64,000 nucleotides of DNA from assembly GCF_007097145.1 (NCBI RefSeq), contig NZ_VJVZ01000001.1, positions 434,001 to 498,000 on the forward strand, given 5' to 3'. The notes under the pieces were generated by a model that saw nothing but the letters and a program-made list of their open reading frames with translations, ran no database searches and was not told where the DNA came from. Numbering within the stretch: the first letter of the stretch is position 1; each line of letters starts with the position of its first letter. Below are positions 1-9,621 of this stretch, in pieces. The translations under genes were made by a program, and so were the position numbers. Source of the DNA: Flavobacterium zepuense. GTDB lineage: Bacteria; Bacteroidota; Bacteroidia; Flavobacteriales; Flavobacteriaceae.

Positions 1-304
1 TGCCCTACCCGGTTTCTTATGCGTGGTAAAACAGCAGAAGCGTTTTACATTTTTTGTTTAAGCCCTTTAATGAAACCCATGCGCTAAAAAGGTGTGCAAA
101 AGTACTATATTTTTCTTGATTTCCAAACAATTACCACACGTTTTTAGAATCACTTTATATTTTAATCTCAAATAATTGAAAATTTGTTAAATATCGCATT
201 TTCAAATCGAAAAGATTTTAACATTAGTTATAAGATAAATAATTTTATATACCTTAGGCACTGGAAAAAACTTGAAATTAAGTGGGGAAAACTTAATTTT
301 TGTT
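1..304. other. Left-edge intergenic region without an assignable gene
   Basis: AT-rich DNA ahead of the T9SS substrate gene. One plus frame stays open from the window edge to a TAA at 85-87 and could be the tail of an upstream gene, but it is too short to support. A TACCTTAG word at 250-257 resembles the Bacteroidota -7 element (TAnnTTTG with one change), without a clear TTTG partner upstream. No RNA gene or hairpin terminator is evident. Confidence 0.4.
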
Positions 305-3300
305 ATGAAATATCTTAATAATAAAACATTTGCCCATGATGCAATTTTAGGGCTGCACCGTTCTATATTCATCCTCATTTTCCTGCTCAGCGGCACTGCG
401 CTATGGGCACAGGCGCTTACGCTTACTGTTAACGCTACTAATCAAACCTGCCCAGGTAATGGCTCGCTTGCTTTTGTAGTACAAAATGCTCAGCCTAATG
501 TACCTGTTATTTTTACTGTTTATAATTTACCTGATACCACCAATCCTATATATGTAGGGCCAAATACATCTTTACCCGGCCAGTCTGCCGGTAATTATAA
601 GGTAGTAGCAACACAACAAGGACAGCCTCCCTCCGAAGCTAATGCAACCATAGGCAGTAACCTTACTCCTTTAACTTATACAATTGAAGGTACCAGTGCC
701 AATTGCGGTAACGATGGTATTTTTACTATAAATGTGACATCGGGCAATGCCGTAAGCTATCAAATAAGCTCTGGCCCGGTAACGGTAGCCCCGCAGCCTT
801 CAAATGTTTTTAATAATCTTCCGGCAGGATCTTACACCATTAAGGTTACCGATAATTGTGGCACATCCGTAGTTATAGCACAAACCCTTTTCTCAAACTC
901 GCCCGTATTGGCAATATCACCACCACAGTTTCCTGATATTGCATTGCCCGACTGCGATCATATAACTATCTCAAACAGTATTACGCACAGTAATGATTTG
1001 CCTATAAATTACCCTTTAACAATAGCTATTACAGTATATCCTCCGGGTGGTGGTACACCGGTAATCTTTAACCAAACCGTTACCGCGGGTGATCCTGATA
1101 CCCAGGCTATACAACAAATTATACCTTTTTATTACGATACTGATTATTACTACGATATTACAGTTACCGACCCCTGCGGCACCCCCTATTCTTTAACCAA
1201 TAATCTTGTACGTCAGCAAATGTTTGCTTTAGGCACACTGGCCGATGCCGGTTGCGGGCAAAAACTCATTGTGGTTATACCTACAAAATATGTGGGGCCC
1301 TATACAATTACATTTGTAAACCCGCCTGCAGGTTTTGATCCCGTTGCTTTTAACGAAAATTATCCAGGGCCATTTTATGGCGAAACAACCGTTTTTGGCG
1401 AGGATGGCAATGCACCTCCTGTTGGCATTTATGAATTTTACATTGAAGATGCCTGCGGAAGGACATCAAGTCCTCACGGCCTTATAGAAATTGTTGCCCC
1501 GGATGTAGAACCTATAGGCAATGCTATAAATCTTGATTGTGAAGATAACCTGGGAGAACTTACTATAGAAGTACCTTCATACATTTTAGAATCGGTTGTA
1601 ATTACAACAGCACCCGCTGAATATTTTGACCTTTACCCTGGCCAAAACGATATTTCAGGCAATATTATTGACGATGGCACCTTAGAGATGGGTGGCCTGC
1701 CACCGGGTGAATATCATTTTACAGTACAGGATACCTGCGGTACGGTATACACCCCAGATCTTATAGTACAGGTACCCAATTATACTACTGGACAACCCTC
1801 ACTGGTTAGCAGGCCGGATTGTGTATCGGGACTCGGAACACTATCTATAGGGCATGCATCGGCAATATCATCGGTAATAATGACAATTGCACCACCAGGT
1901 TTTGATCAAACATTACTACCTTATGATGTTTCATCTAACATAAATTCAAACGGCGATTTTTACATGGCAGGTATGCTGCCCGGCAACTACAACTTTACCA
2001 TCGTTACAAATTGCCAAACATTTACAAAGCCCGTCGGGATCCTGGGATATTCGGTCACATCCAACAATGTGACCCATATACCGCTATGCGGTACTTTTAA
2101 TGTAGATGTGCAGCATACAGCAAATAGTATAGCGGGAGTATCATATTGGCTGCAAAAAGAAATTGATGCCACTAATGATATATGGGGCCATCCTGTTACC
2201 GGAGAGTTATTTACAGGCATATATAATGCTGCCAGCGCTCAGGCTCTTATCCTGGGTCTAAACGATAACCTTCCTCTTTATGATACTGGCCACTACCGCG
2301 TTATGAAAACCTACCGGGCTTTTTTAAACGGCAGCGAAGGTGGCAATGATAAAACTTGCGCAGAGCAGCTTTACGACTTTAATTACTACAACACCTTAGT
2401 TATTTTAGGAGCCGAAAGCCTTACCTGCTCGGGCACAATGGCCGATGTGCAAATTAATGCTGAAGGTGTTACACCACTAACATTTACAATTACCGAGAAA
2501 AACGGAATGCCTTTTACCATTAATAACGGCAGCAACAACGTTTTTACTAATCTTGATAATGCAACGTATACGGTATATGTATCTGACCCGTGTGGTAACA
2601 GCGAGCCGCTTACCTTTAATATTGCCGACCTTCCTTCTTTAGTGAGTGCCTCTATCCCGCCTGACCTGTACGCCTGTGCCGGCGATGGTAGCGGTACCGG
2701 AGTATTTGACCTTACCCAACAAGATGCTGCTGTACTTAATGTTCAGGATCCTTCTTTATACACCGTTACGTATCACAGCTCGTTAAACGACGCCACAACC
2801 GGGGCAAACCCGCTACCGCTAATTTTAACAACGGCATCAACAATGGTATATGCACGTGTACAATATGTTGCTAACCCCAGCTGTGTTGCCACGAGTGCCT
2901 TTTATATAGAAGTTAAAAATTTAATTACCTTATCAATGCAGGACGAATACAGAGCATGTGAAGGTGAAAATATTACCATAACCGCCGACCCGGGATATAC
3001 AAGTTATGTATGGTCTACAGGGCAAACAGGCCAGTCTATAAGTGTTACCCAGCCTGGTGCATACACTGTTACAGTGTCCGATGCATTTCAATGTCCGGCC
3101 ACTAAAACAGTAAATGTATTTGTAGGGGCAGCACCGGTTATAAGCTCTATTGAAGTGGTTGACTGGACCGATCATAACAACATTATTACTGTTATTATGG
3201 AACAGAATAGCAACGCATCGATACAAAATTTTGAATATTCTATAAATGGTATAGATTGGCAGCAAAGTAATGTATTTACCGGCCTTGATCCTGGGAAATA

Positions 3301-3619
3301 CGAAGTATACGTGCGCGATGCCAACGATTGTGGCAATGATGGCGGCATTGTTTACCTGCTTAGTTACCCTAAGTATTTTACACCAAATGGCGACGGTGAA
3401 AACGAAACCTGGCGCATTAAATTTTCTACTGCGGCTGAGCCGGGGCTCATTGTATACATTTACGATCGTTATGGCAAGCTTTTAACGGGCTTCGGCGCTA
3501 ACGACGTAGGATGGGACGGAACGTACAACGGCGCGGTAATGCCTTCAACAGATTATTGGTTTGTGGTAAAACGCCAAAATGGTAAGGAATGCCGTGGGCA
3601 TTTTGCAATGATTCGTTAA
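305..3619 (+). CDS. Large secreted protein with T9SS type B sorting domain
   Basis: A cell-surface or secreted protein of about 1104 residues. I place the start at the ATG at 305 because it gives a clean signal peptide (about residues 1-36, hydrophobic core ending ALWAQ); a longer frame begins at 272. The middle is a chain of repeated all-beta units, each with a conserved Cys near its start and a D-x-C-G-T type ending, like SprB/Ig-like surface repeats. Two neighbouring units at about residues 400-490 and 493-580 are clearly related. The last 85 or so residues begin YPKYFTPNGDGENETW and contain YDRYGKLL and GWDGTYNG. This matches the gliding-motility-associated C-terminal (type B) signal used by the type IX secretion system. 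The natural partner, porQ, lies 2 kb away. The ligand or role of the repeats cannot be told from sequence. Confidence 0.9.
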   Translation: MKYLNNKTFAHDAILGLHRSIFILIFLLSGTALWAQALTLTVNATNQTCPGNGSLAFVVQNAQPNVPVIFTVYNLPDTTNPIYVGPNTSLPGQSAGNYKVVATQQGQPPSEANATIGSNLTPLTYTIEGTSANCGNDGIFTINVTSGNAVSYQISSGPVTVAPQPSNVFNNLPAGSYTIKVTDNCGTSVVIAQTLFSNSPVLAISPPQFPDIALPDCDHITISNSITHSNDLPINYPLTIAITVYPPGGGTPVIFNQTVTAGDPDTQAIQQIIPFYYDTDYYYDITVTDPCGTPYSLTNNLVRQQMFALGTLADAGCGQKLIVVIPTKYVGPYTITFVNPPAGFDPVAFNENYPGPFYGETTVFGEDGNAPPVGIYEFYIEDACGRTSSPHGLIEIVAPDVEPIGNAINLDCEDNLGELTIEVPSYILESVVITTAPAEYFDLYPGQNDISGNIIDDGTLEMGGLPPGEYHFTVQDTCGTVYTPDLIVQVPNYTTGQPSLVSRPDCVSGLGTLSIGHASAISSVIMTIAPPGFDQTLLPYDVSSNINSNGDFYMAGMLPGNYNFTIVTNCQTFTKPVGILGYSVTSNNVTHIPLCGTFNVDVQHTANSIAGVSYWLQKEIDATNDIWGHPVTGELFTGIYNAASAQALILGLNDNLPLYDTGHYRVMKTYRAFLNGSEGGNDKTCAEQLYDFNYYNTLVILGAESLTCSGTMADVQINAEGVTPLTFTITEKNGMPFTINNGSNNVFTNLDNATYTVYVSDPCGNSEPLTFNIADLPSLVSASIPPDLYACAGDGSGTGVFDLTQQDAAVLNVQDPSLYTVTYHSSLNDATTGANPLPLILTTASTMVYARVQYVANPSCVATSAFYIEVKNLITLSMQDEYRACEGENITITADPGYTSYVWSTGQTGQSISVTQPGAYTVTVSDAFQCPATKTVNVFVGAAPVISSIEVVDWTDHNNIITVIMEQNSNASIQNFEYSINGIDWQQSNVFTGLDPGKYEVYVRDANDCGNDGGIVYLLSYPKYFTPNGDGENETWRIKFSTAAEPGLIVYIYDRYGKLLTGFGANDVGWDGTYNGAVMPSTDYWFVVKRQNGKECRGHFAMIR

Positions 3620-3627
3620 ACGGACTA

Positions 3628-3716
3628 TTAGATGATAGATGGCAGATAAGACTTTAGGATACCACATAATTTATGATTTTCAGTCTATTATCTATTATCT
3701 CTCGTCTTTCATCTAA
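3628..3716. repeat. Degenerate inverted repeat between convergent genes
   Basis: The junction between the T9SS substrate gene and the convergent transporter gene holds repeated words (gatgatagat, gataag, ctattatctattatct). TTAGATGA at 3628-3635 is mirrored by TCATCTAA at 3709-3716, the latter covering the transporter stop codon. The arms are imperfect. It may act as a bidirectional terminator, but there is no clean GC stem with a T-tract. Confidence 0.5.
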
Positions 3717-4950
3717 TTTTCAATTTCCATCTTTCCCTAAAGGCGATCGAGAAAATCAGTGCCAACACCAATGCATAGCCTGCAAAACATAACCAGATAC
3801 CCTGCCAGTTAAGGCTGGCATCTTCATTGGTAAAAAACACCTGTATAACTATACCGCTGGCAAAACTACCTATTAATGCCCCAAAGCCATTTACCATCAT
3901 GGTAAACAATCCCTGGGCGCTGCCACGCATTTGCGGACTGATGTTGGTTTCGATAAATAACGATCCGGATATGCTAAAAAAGTCGAAAGCCATGCCATAT
4001 ACAACACAGGACAACACAATCATCCACAAGCCATCAGCCGGGTTGCCATAGGCGAATAACCCAAAGCGTAATATCCACGCAAGCATACTGAAAAGCATTA
4101 CCATTTTAATCCCGAAACGTTTAAGGAAAAACGGTATGGCCAGTATAAACAGGGTTTCTGATATTTGCGATACCGACATGATGATGGCCGGATATTTCAC
4201 GGCTATAGTATCTTTATACGCCGGTATATTTTTAAAATCGTGCAAAAATGTATCGCCATACGCATTGGTTAACTGCAATGCTGCCCCTAATAACATTGAG
4301 AACACAAAGAACACCGCAAATTTTTTATCTTTTAAAAGGCTAAAAGCATTTAACCCCAGCGTTTCTGCCATTGTTTTGGTTTTGATACCTGCTGCCAATG
4401 GCGGGCATTTAGGTAACGAAAACGCATACAATCCTAATATAAGCGATGTAAAAGATGCTATGTAAAATTGGTTTGATGAAGTTTCGTTATGTGTAAGGCT
4501 AACCAGCCACAGCGCTGCTATAAACCCTATAGTGCCCCATATACGGATTGGCGGAAAATCTGACACTACATCTTTACCTGTGTTTTTAAGCGAAGTATAA
4601 GCCACCGTAACAGCCAGCGAGAGAGTAGGCATATAAAACATCATATTAACCAACATTATCCAAAAAAAGGCTGATGGGCTATTTACTTGTGGCAGTGTAA
4701 ACAGCATTGCTGCCCCGCCTAAATGGCAAAATCCATATAGTTTTTCGGCATTTACCCAATGGTCTGATAATATACCCATAAGGGCCGGCATAAAAACTGC
4801 CGCAATACCCATTGTAGAAAAAATGACACCAAACTGTGATGCGCTCCATTCCCTGTTCTGAAACCAATAGGCCCCTATTGTGAGAAGCCATGAGCCCCAA
4901 ATAAAAAACTGGAGAAAATTCATTACTGTAAGGCGTAATTTAATACCCAT
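3709..4950 (-). CDS. MFS transporter of the nucleoside:H+ symporter (NupG-like) family
   Basis: An inner-membrane permease of 413 residues, close to the usual length of NupG/XapB-type nucleoside:proton symporters. About 12 hydrophobic segments span the whole length. Family-typical stretches include the N-terminal LRLTVMNFLQFFIWGSWLL, the SDHW loop after the second helix, the motif RIWGTIGFI, and the C-terminal half with MRGSAQGLF. The likely substrate is a nucleoside taken up with protons; specificity cannot be read from sequence. It follows cmk on the same strand with a 68-bp gap, so it may be co-transcribed or have its own promoter there. A pyrimidine-salvage link with cmk is suggestive only. 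Confidence 0.8.
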   Translation of the reverse strand: MGIKLRLTVMNFLQFFIWGSWLLTIGAYWFQNREWSASQFGVIFSTMGIAAVFMPALMGILSDHWVNAEKLYGFCHLGGAAMLFTLPQVNSPSAFFWIMLVNMMFYMPTLSLAVTVAYTSLKNTGKDVVSDFPPIRIWGTIGFIAALWLVSLTHNETSSNQFYIASFTSLILGLYAFSLPKCPPLAAGIKTKTMAETLGLNAFSLLKDKKFAVFFVFSMLLGAALQLTNAYGDTFLHDFKNIPAYKDTIAVKYPAIIMSVSQISETLFILAIPFFLKRFGIKMVMLFSMLAWILRFGLFAYGNPADGLWMIVLSCVVYGMAFDFFSISGSLFIETNISPQMRGSAQGLFTMMVNGFGALIGSFASGIVIQVFFTNEDASLNWQGIWLCFAGYALVLALIFSIAFRERWKLKIR

Positions 4951-5018
4951 ATGCCATAACGTTTAGGTTAGCAATGTATGCGTTACGGTAAATCTATCAA
5001 TAAAATTTGGTTTGGCAA

Positions 5019-5720
5019 TCAGGGGTAGGTAACAGCAAGTGCATTTTTAGCAAGTTCTAAAACTTTATCAAACTGCTGCTGTATAGTCAGGTCAGAGTTA
5101 TCTATTTCGATAGCATCTGCCGCTTTAACAAGCGGAGAATCTTTACGATGGGTATCTATACGGTCGCGTTCCTGTACGTTGTACAAAACCTCATCAAAGG
5201 TCACGGTATTACCCTTTTGGGTAAGTTCTTCAAAACGGCGCTGTGCACGTGTTTCGGGGCTTGCTGTCATAAAAAGTTTCAGTTCAGCATTAGGAAATAC
5301 CACGGTACCAATATCACGTCCATCCATAACCACTCCTTTATTTTCGCCCATATGCTGCTGTTGTTTTACCAGCATGGCACGTACTGCGCTAACTTCGGCC
5401 ACAAGGCTTACAAGGTTAGATACAGGCAAGGTTCTTATTTTACCCTCAACATTTTCTTCGTTAAGGTACATCTCGGCATAGCCAAGGTCAGGGTTAAATA
5501 AAAACTGAAGGCTTATATCATCAAGGCAGTCGGTAAGGCCTTCGCTATTAAAAAATGCGGAATCTATAAAACCATTTTCCATAGCATAAAGGGTAACGGA
5601 GCGGTACATTGCCCCGGTATCTACATAAGCATAACCCAAATGGCGCGCAAGCTGCTTAGCAAGTGTGCTCTTACCTGTAGATGAAAAACCGTCTATAGCT
5701 ATGGTAATTTTTTTATCCAA
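5019..5720 (-). CDS. cmk: Cytidylate kinase
   Basis: Phosphorylates CMP and dCMP to the diphosphates with ATP in the cytoplasm, in pyrimidine nucleotide recycling. The 233-residue length fits the family. The P-loop is GFSSTGKST at about residues 11-19, followed by YVDTGAMYRSVTL and the DGRDIGTVVFP nucleotide-monophosphate motif, then the LID-type segment with FEELTQKG and the conserved RDRIDTHRKDSPL. Translation must begin at a TTG codon (5718-5720): the P-loop is too close to the N-terminus for a later start, and the codon lies one base after the porQ stop, which suggests translational coupling. porQ-cmk adjacency is, to my knowledge, common in this phylum. Confidence 0.95.
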   Translation of the reverse strand: MDKKITIAIDGFSSTGKSTLAKQLARHLGYAYVDTGAMYRSVTLYAMENGFIDSAFFNSEGLTDCLDDISLQFLFNPDLGYAEMYLNEENVEGKIRTLPVSNLVSLVAEVSAVRAMLVKQQQHMGENKGVVMDGRDIGTVVFPNAELKLFMTASPETRAQRRFEELTQKGNTVTFDEVLYNVQERDRIDTHRKDSPLVKAADAIEIDNSDLTIQQQFDKVLELAKNALAVTYP

Positions 5721-5721
5721 A

Positions 5722-6741
5722 TTACTGTAAGTTAATGGTTAGCCCAAAAAGGCTGGTGTTGGCCGCAAGGGTATACCTTGAGTACGAATAATCAAAGCGT
5801 AATTTATTAAATCGTAACGACAAACCTGCCGATATTCCCGAAAAATTACGCTGGTCTACCACCCTAAGCTCTTCTCCCCTCCTGAAATTGTAGCCCGCCC
5901 TGATGTTAAAGCTCTTACCGGGGAAAAGTTCTGCCCCTAAAATAAGGTGGCGCAGGGCATTATTTACAAAGCCCACTTTTTCTTCGGTGGTGCCGCCCTC
6001 AATATCCTGTTCGGCACGGTTGGGATTAGAAAAGGCAATATTCCATTGCTGCAAATTCTCCAGCGTTATATGCCAGCGCACGGGCACATTCTCCACTTCC
6101 TGAGATATACCTGCTATAATTTCTAACGGAAGCGGTTCCTGCATACCTGCATAGGTAGTGATCTGTACACCAGCATTCCTTACCACAAGGGCTATATTAA
6201 TATCATTATAATCATCTACATAAATAGCGCCTATATCTACCGCCGCACCAAAAGAGTTGTAGCTCTCCAACGTAGATGATATAAACTTACCGCTTGCACC
6301 TATATAAAAATCGCTATACGGTATATTATAGGCATAACCAAAAGAAAGCGCTATCTCGCTACCGGTAAAGTCGCCGGTAAGGAGGCCTGTTTCGTCACGG
6401 CCTTCAAAAGTACCATAGTTAACATAGCTTACCCCTGCATGAAAGGTTTGCACGTGCCTGTCCCACGTGTAGGCATAAGCACCAGTACCATAAGTTACCT
6501 CACCAAAATAGCTACCATAGTTTAAAGAAAGGTGGTTATCCATCTCAGGATTAATGCTCGCCGGGTTAAAAATACCCTGGTTAACATCATAATCACGATT
6601 GGTAATTACCTTACCACCAAGGGCTGCCTGGCGGGGCGATGTTACCAGGTTTAAAAACTGGTAGGTATACTTACCGCCAATCTGGCCAAAAGACATAGCA
6701 GTGGTTAGCAGTAAAAAGTAAAGATACCTGTTTTTAAACAT
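5722..6741 (-). CDS. porQ: Type IX secretion system protein PorQ
   Basis: An outer-membrane protein of 339 residues with a short signal peptide (hydrophobic stretch ending SFGQ) and alternating beta-strand text to the C-terminus, where the final residue pattern (FGLTINLQ) suits a barrel strand. The N-terminal YQFLNLVTSPRQAALGG and NQGIFNPASINPEM are characteristic of the PorV/PorQ family. PorQ belongs to the T9SS cell-surface attachment machinery, which anchors cargo with C-terminal sorting domains such as the protein at 305-3619. It is the first gene of a two-gene unit with cmk and is separated from lon by a hairpin terminator at 6803-6832. Confidence 0.9.
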   Translation of the reverse strand: MFKNRYLYFLLLTTAMSFGQIGGKYTYQFLNLVTSPRQAALGGKVITNRDYDVNQGIFNPASINPEMDNHLSLNYGSYFGEVTYGTGAYAYTWDRHVQTFHAGVSYVNYGTFEGRDETGLLTGDFTGSEIALSFGYAYNIPYSDFYIGASGKFISSTLESYNSFGAAVDIGAIYVDDYNDINIALVVRNAGVQITTYAGMQEPLPLEIIAGISQEVENVPVRWHITLENLQQWNIAFSNPNRAEQDIEGGTTEEKVGFVNNALRHLILGAELFPGKSFNIRAGYNFRRGEELRVVDQRNFSGISAGLSLRFNKLRFDYSYSRYTLAANTSLFGLTINLQ

Positions 6742-6802
6742 TGTAGATTAGTGGCGATTTGTGCATATATAACGCGAATGCGAAGATATTATTTTTAAAT
6801 AA

Positions 6803-6832
6803 AAAAACGGCTAAGAAATTTTAGCCGTTTTT
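6803..6832 (-). terminator. Rho-independent terminator of lon
   Basis: A 12-bp perfect stem (aaaaacggctaa with ttagccgttttt) around a short loop, followed on the minus strand by a run of T. It lies after the lon stop at 6858 and before porQ, so it should separate the two transcripts. Confidence 0.85.
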
Positions 6833-6857
6833 GTACATATATTGAGTTTTTTCGCGA

Positions 6858-9308
6858 TTATAGTGTCTTTGCATTTTTAGCATTCTGGTCGGTAATGGCA
6901 TATTTAATAACTTCGCCCATTTCCCTAACATAATGAAAAGTAACACCTTCCAGGTATTCCTGCTTAATTTCCTCCACATCGCGCCTGTTTTCTTCGCAAA
7001 GTATGATCTCTTTAATGTTAGCCCTTTTTGCAGCCAGTATTTTTTCTTTAATACCACCTACAGGCAATACACGGCCCCTAAGGGTAATTTCGCCCGTCAT
7101 GGCAAGATGCTTTTTAATTTTCTTTTGCGTGAATGATGACACTAAAGATGTTAGCATAGCAACACCCGCACTTGGCCCGTCTTTAGGTGTAGCACCTTCC
7201 GGAACGTGAATATGAACATTATATTTCTCTATAACTTCGGGTGCTATGCCCAGCTGTTCTGCATTCGCTTTAATATACTCTAAGGCAATAGTAGCCGACT
7301 CCTTCATTACCGTACCCAGGTTACCGGTCATGGTCATATTGCCTTTACCTTTACTCAGGATGCTCTCAATAAACAGGATATCGCCACCTACACTGGTCCA
7401 GGCAAGGCCCGTTACCACACCGGCAACATCGTTATTTTCGTACTTATCGCGTTCCATTTTTGGCGCGCCAAGTACTTTAAGCACATCTTCTTCGGTTACC
7501 TTAACGTTGTACTCTTCCTCCATTGCAATAGATTTTGCAACGTTACGCACTATTTTGGCAATTTGTTTTTCCAGCCCACGCACACCAGACTCACGAGTAT
7601 AACCTGTAACAATCTTTTCAACCTGCTTTTTACCTATAACAACATCTTTCGGTGTAAGCCCATGCTCCTTAATTTGTTTAGGAACCAAGTGTTTTTTAGC
7701 GATCTCTACTTTTTCTTCGATAGTGTAGCCTGTCATGTTGATGATCTCCATCCTGTCGCGGAGTGCGGGCTGAATGGTAGACAAGTTATTTGATGTAGCA
7801 ATGAACATAACCTTAGAAAGGTCGAAACCAAGTTCAAGGAAATTATCGTAAAATTCTGAGTTTTGCTCAGGGTCTAAAACCTCCAATAATGCCGATGAAG
7901 GGTCGCCCTGGTTGCTCACGCTCAATTTGTCTATCTCATCTAATACAAACACAGGGTTAGATGTACCTGCTTTTTTAAGGCTTTGGATGATCCTGCCCGG
8001 CATAGCGCCAATGTAGGTTTTACGGTGCCCGCGAATTTCGGCCTCATCGCGAAGTCCACCAAGCGAAATACGGATGTACTCCCTGCCCAAGGCCTCTGCA
8101 ACCGATTTGCCTATAGAGGTTTTACCCACGCCCGGAGGCCCGTAAAGGCATAATATTGGCGATTTCATATCGTTACGCAGCTTAAGCACGGCAAGGTGTT
8201 CTATGATACGTTTTTTAACGTCTTCAAGGCCGTAATGGTCTTTATTTAATATCTTTTCGGCGCGTTTAAGGTCAAAATTATCTTTAGAGAACTCATTCCA
8301 GGGCAAATCGATCATTAACTCCAGGTAGTTGCGCTGCGTGCCGTAATCGGCGGCCTGCGGGTTCATGCGCTGTAGCTTGGCAAGTTCTTTATCAAAATGG
8401 CTTTTAGTTTTCTCGTTCCATTTTTTAACTTTTGCCTTTTGGCGAATCTCGTCTATCTCCTGGTCGTGCGATACACCACCCAGTTCTTCCTGAATGGTTT
8501 TCATTTGCTGGTGAAGGAAATACTCACGCTGCTGCTGATCAAGATCAAAACGAACTTTACTTTGTATATCGTTTTTAAGCTCCAGTTTTTGCAGCTCCAG
8601 GTTCATGTACCGCAGGGTTTCTAAAGCACGGTCCCTAAGGCTGCTAATAGCAAGCAGATCCTGCTTTTCCTTAACTGTAAGGTTCATGTTGCTGCTAACA
8701 AAATTTACCAGGAACGATTCACTTTCAATATTCTTGATAGCGAATGTAGCCTCGCTTGGAATGTTTGGGCTCTCTTTAATAATCTGAATAGCAAGATCCT
8801 TAATGGACTCTATAATAGTATGGAATTCAGCATCTTTTCCTTCCGGCCTTTGCTCTTTAAACTCTTTAACCGTAGCTTTAAGGTAAGGATCATCGGTAGT
8901 AACCTCAACAATTTCAAAACGCTTTTTACCCTGAATAATAACGGTAGTATTACCATCGGGCATTTTAAGCACGCGAAGTATGCGGGCCACGGTACCAACC
9001 AGGTTAATATCGTTAGCGCCCGGCTCTTCTACACTTTCATCTTTTTGGGCAACAACACCTATAATCTTATCGCCGCTATTAGCATCATTAATAAGTTTAA
9101 TCGACTTATCCCTGCCTGCTGTAATGGGTATAACTACTCCCGGAAACAAAACCATGTTGCGCAATGGTAGTATGGGTAATGTATCGGGCAATACCTCGTT
9201 ATTCATTTCTTCCTCATCCTCAGGGGTCATTAGCGGAATTAACTCTGCATCCGTATCCAGTTCCTGAAGTGACAAACTGTCAATATTTAAAATTCTTTGC
9301 TTAGCCAT
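6858..9308 (-). CDS. lon: ATP-dependent endopeptidase Lon
   Basis: Cytoplasmic ATP-driven serine protease that degrades damaged and regulatory proteins. At 816 residues it is a full-length LonA. The N-terminal substrate-binding domain starts near residue 40 (LPILPLRNMVLFPGVV). A coiled-coil region with DQQQREYFLHQQMKTIQEEL follows, then the AAA+ module with Walker A GPPGVGKT (about 390-397) and Walker B VFVLDEIDK. The proteolytic domain has the catalytic Ser in DGPSAGVAM (about 713) and the Lys in VGGIKEKILAAK (about 756). This is the usual 43-residue spacing. It appears monocistronic: 313 bp of non-coding DNA lie upstream and a terminator downstream. Confidence 0.98.
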   Translation of the reverse strand: MAKQRILNIDSLSLQELDTDAELIPLMTPEDEEEMNNEVLPDTLPILPLRNMVLFPGVVIPITAGRDKSIKLINDANSGDKIIGVVAQKDESVEEPGANDINLVGTVARILRVLKMPDGNTTVIIQGKKRFEIVEVTTDDPYLKATVKEFKEQRPEGKDAEFHTIIESIKDLAIQIIKESPNIPSEATFAIKNIESESFLVNFVSSNMNLTVKEKQDLLAISSLRDRALETLRYMNLELQKLELKNDIQSKVRFDLDQQQREYFLHQQMKTIQEELGGVSHDQEIDEIRQKAKVKKWNEKTKSHFDKELAKLQRMNPQAADYGTQRNYLELMIDLPWNEFSKDNFDLKRAEKILNKDHYGLEDVKKRIIEHLAVLKLRNDMKSPILCLYGPPGVGKTSIGKSVAEALGREYIRISLGGLRDEAEIRGHRKTYIGAMPGRIIQSLKKAGTSNPVFVLDEIDKLSVSNQGDPSSALLEVLDPEQNSEFYDNFLELGFDLSKVMFIATSNNLSTIQPALRDRMEIINMTGYTIEEKVEIAKKHLVPKQIKEHGLTPKDVVIGKKQVEKIVTGYTRESGVRGLEKQIAKIVRNVAKSIAMEEEYNVKVTEEDVLKVLGAPKMERDKYENNDVAGVVTGLAWTSVGGDILFIESILSKGKGNMTMTGNLGTVMKESATIALEYIKANAEQLGIAPEVIEKYNVHIHVPEGATPKDGPSAGVAMLTSLVSSFTQKKIKKHLAMTGEITLRGRVLPVGGIKEKILAAKRANIKEIILCEENRRDVEEIKQEYLEGVTFHYVREMGEVIKYAITDQNAKNAKTL

Positions 9309-9621
9309 ATCTTAGTAAAAGTCATTTTGTCATTAAACATAATTGTAAGAATAGGCTTTATGTAAGGTAAAACCTCATCAAACGTGCTGTATCACAGCGT
9401 ATACAATTAGTCGTTACGCTCAGCAATACCACTCTATGACAATGATTGTGCCATAAAAATGGTTCGAACGCAGAGTTTGCCGAAGATATACATCAGCATC
9501 CACGCTCTTTAAAATTAGTAATCCAAATAAATCGATATATAGATATAAAATTACGTATAAACAATGAGCCCGGCTTTAAACCGGGCTCATTATAATATTA
9601 CAAGTGTAAATAATCCAATAA
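9309..9621. other. 313-bp intergenic region: lon promoter side and prfA terminator
   Basis: No open frame or RNA gene is evident. The right end carries the prfA hairpin (9563-9591). The left part must contain the minus-strand lon promoter. On the minus strand, 9439-9453 reads TGGCACAATCATTGT, which looks like a sigma-54 element (TGGCAC, five bases, TTGC) except that the final C is T; I treat it as a weak candidate. No CIRCE-type heat-shock repeat was seen. Confidence 0.4.
9563..9591 (-). terminator. Hairpin downstream of prfA
   Basis: A perfect 11-bp GC-rich stem (aatgagcccgg with ccgggctcatt) and a 7-base loop, 31 bases past the prfA stop. The T-tract on the minus strand is weak, so termination efficiency is uncertain. 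Confidence 0.7.

Noticed and set aside
1..87. C-terminal end of an upstream gene on the plus strand
   Set aside because: The open frame of 28 codons is too short and shows no family pattern.
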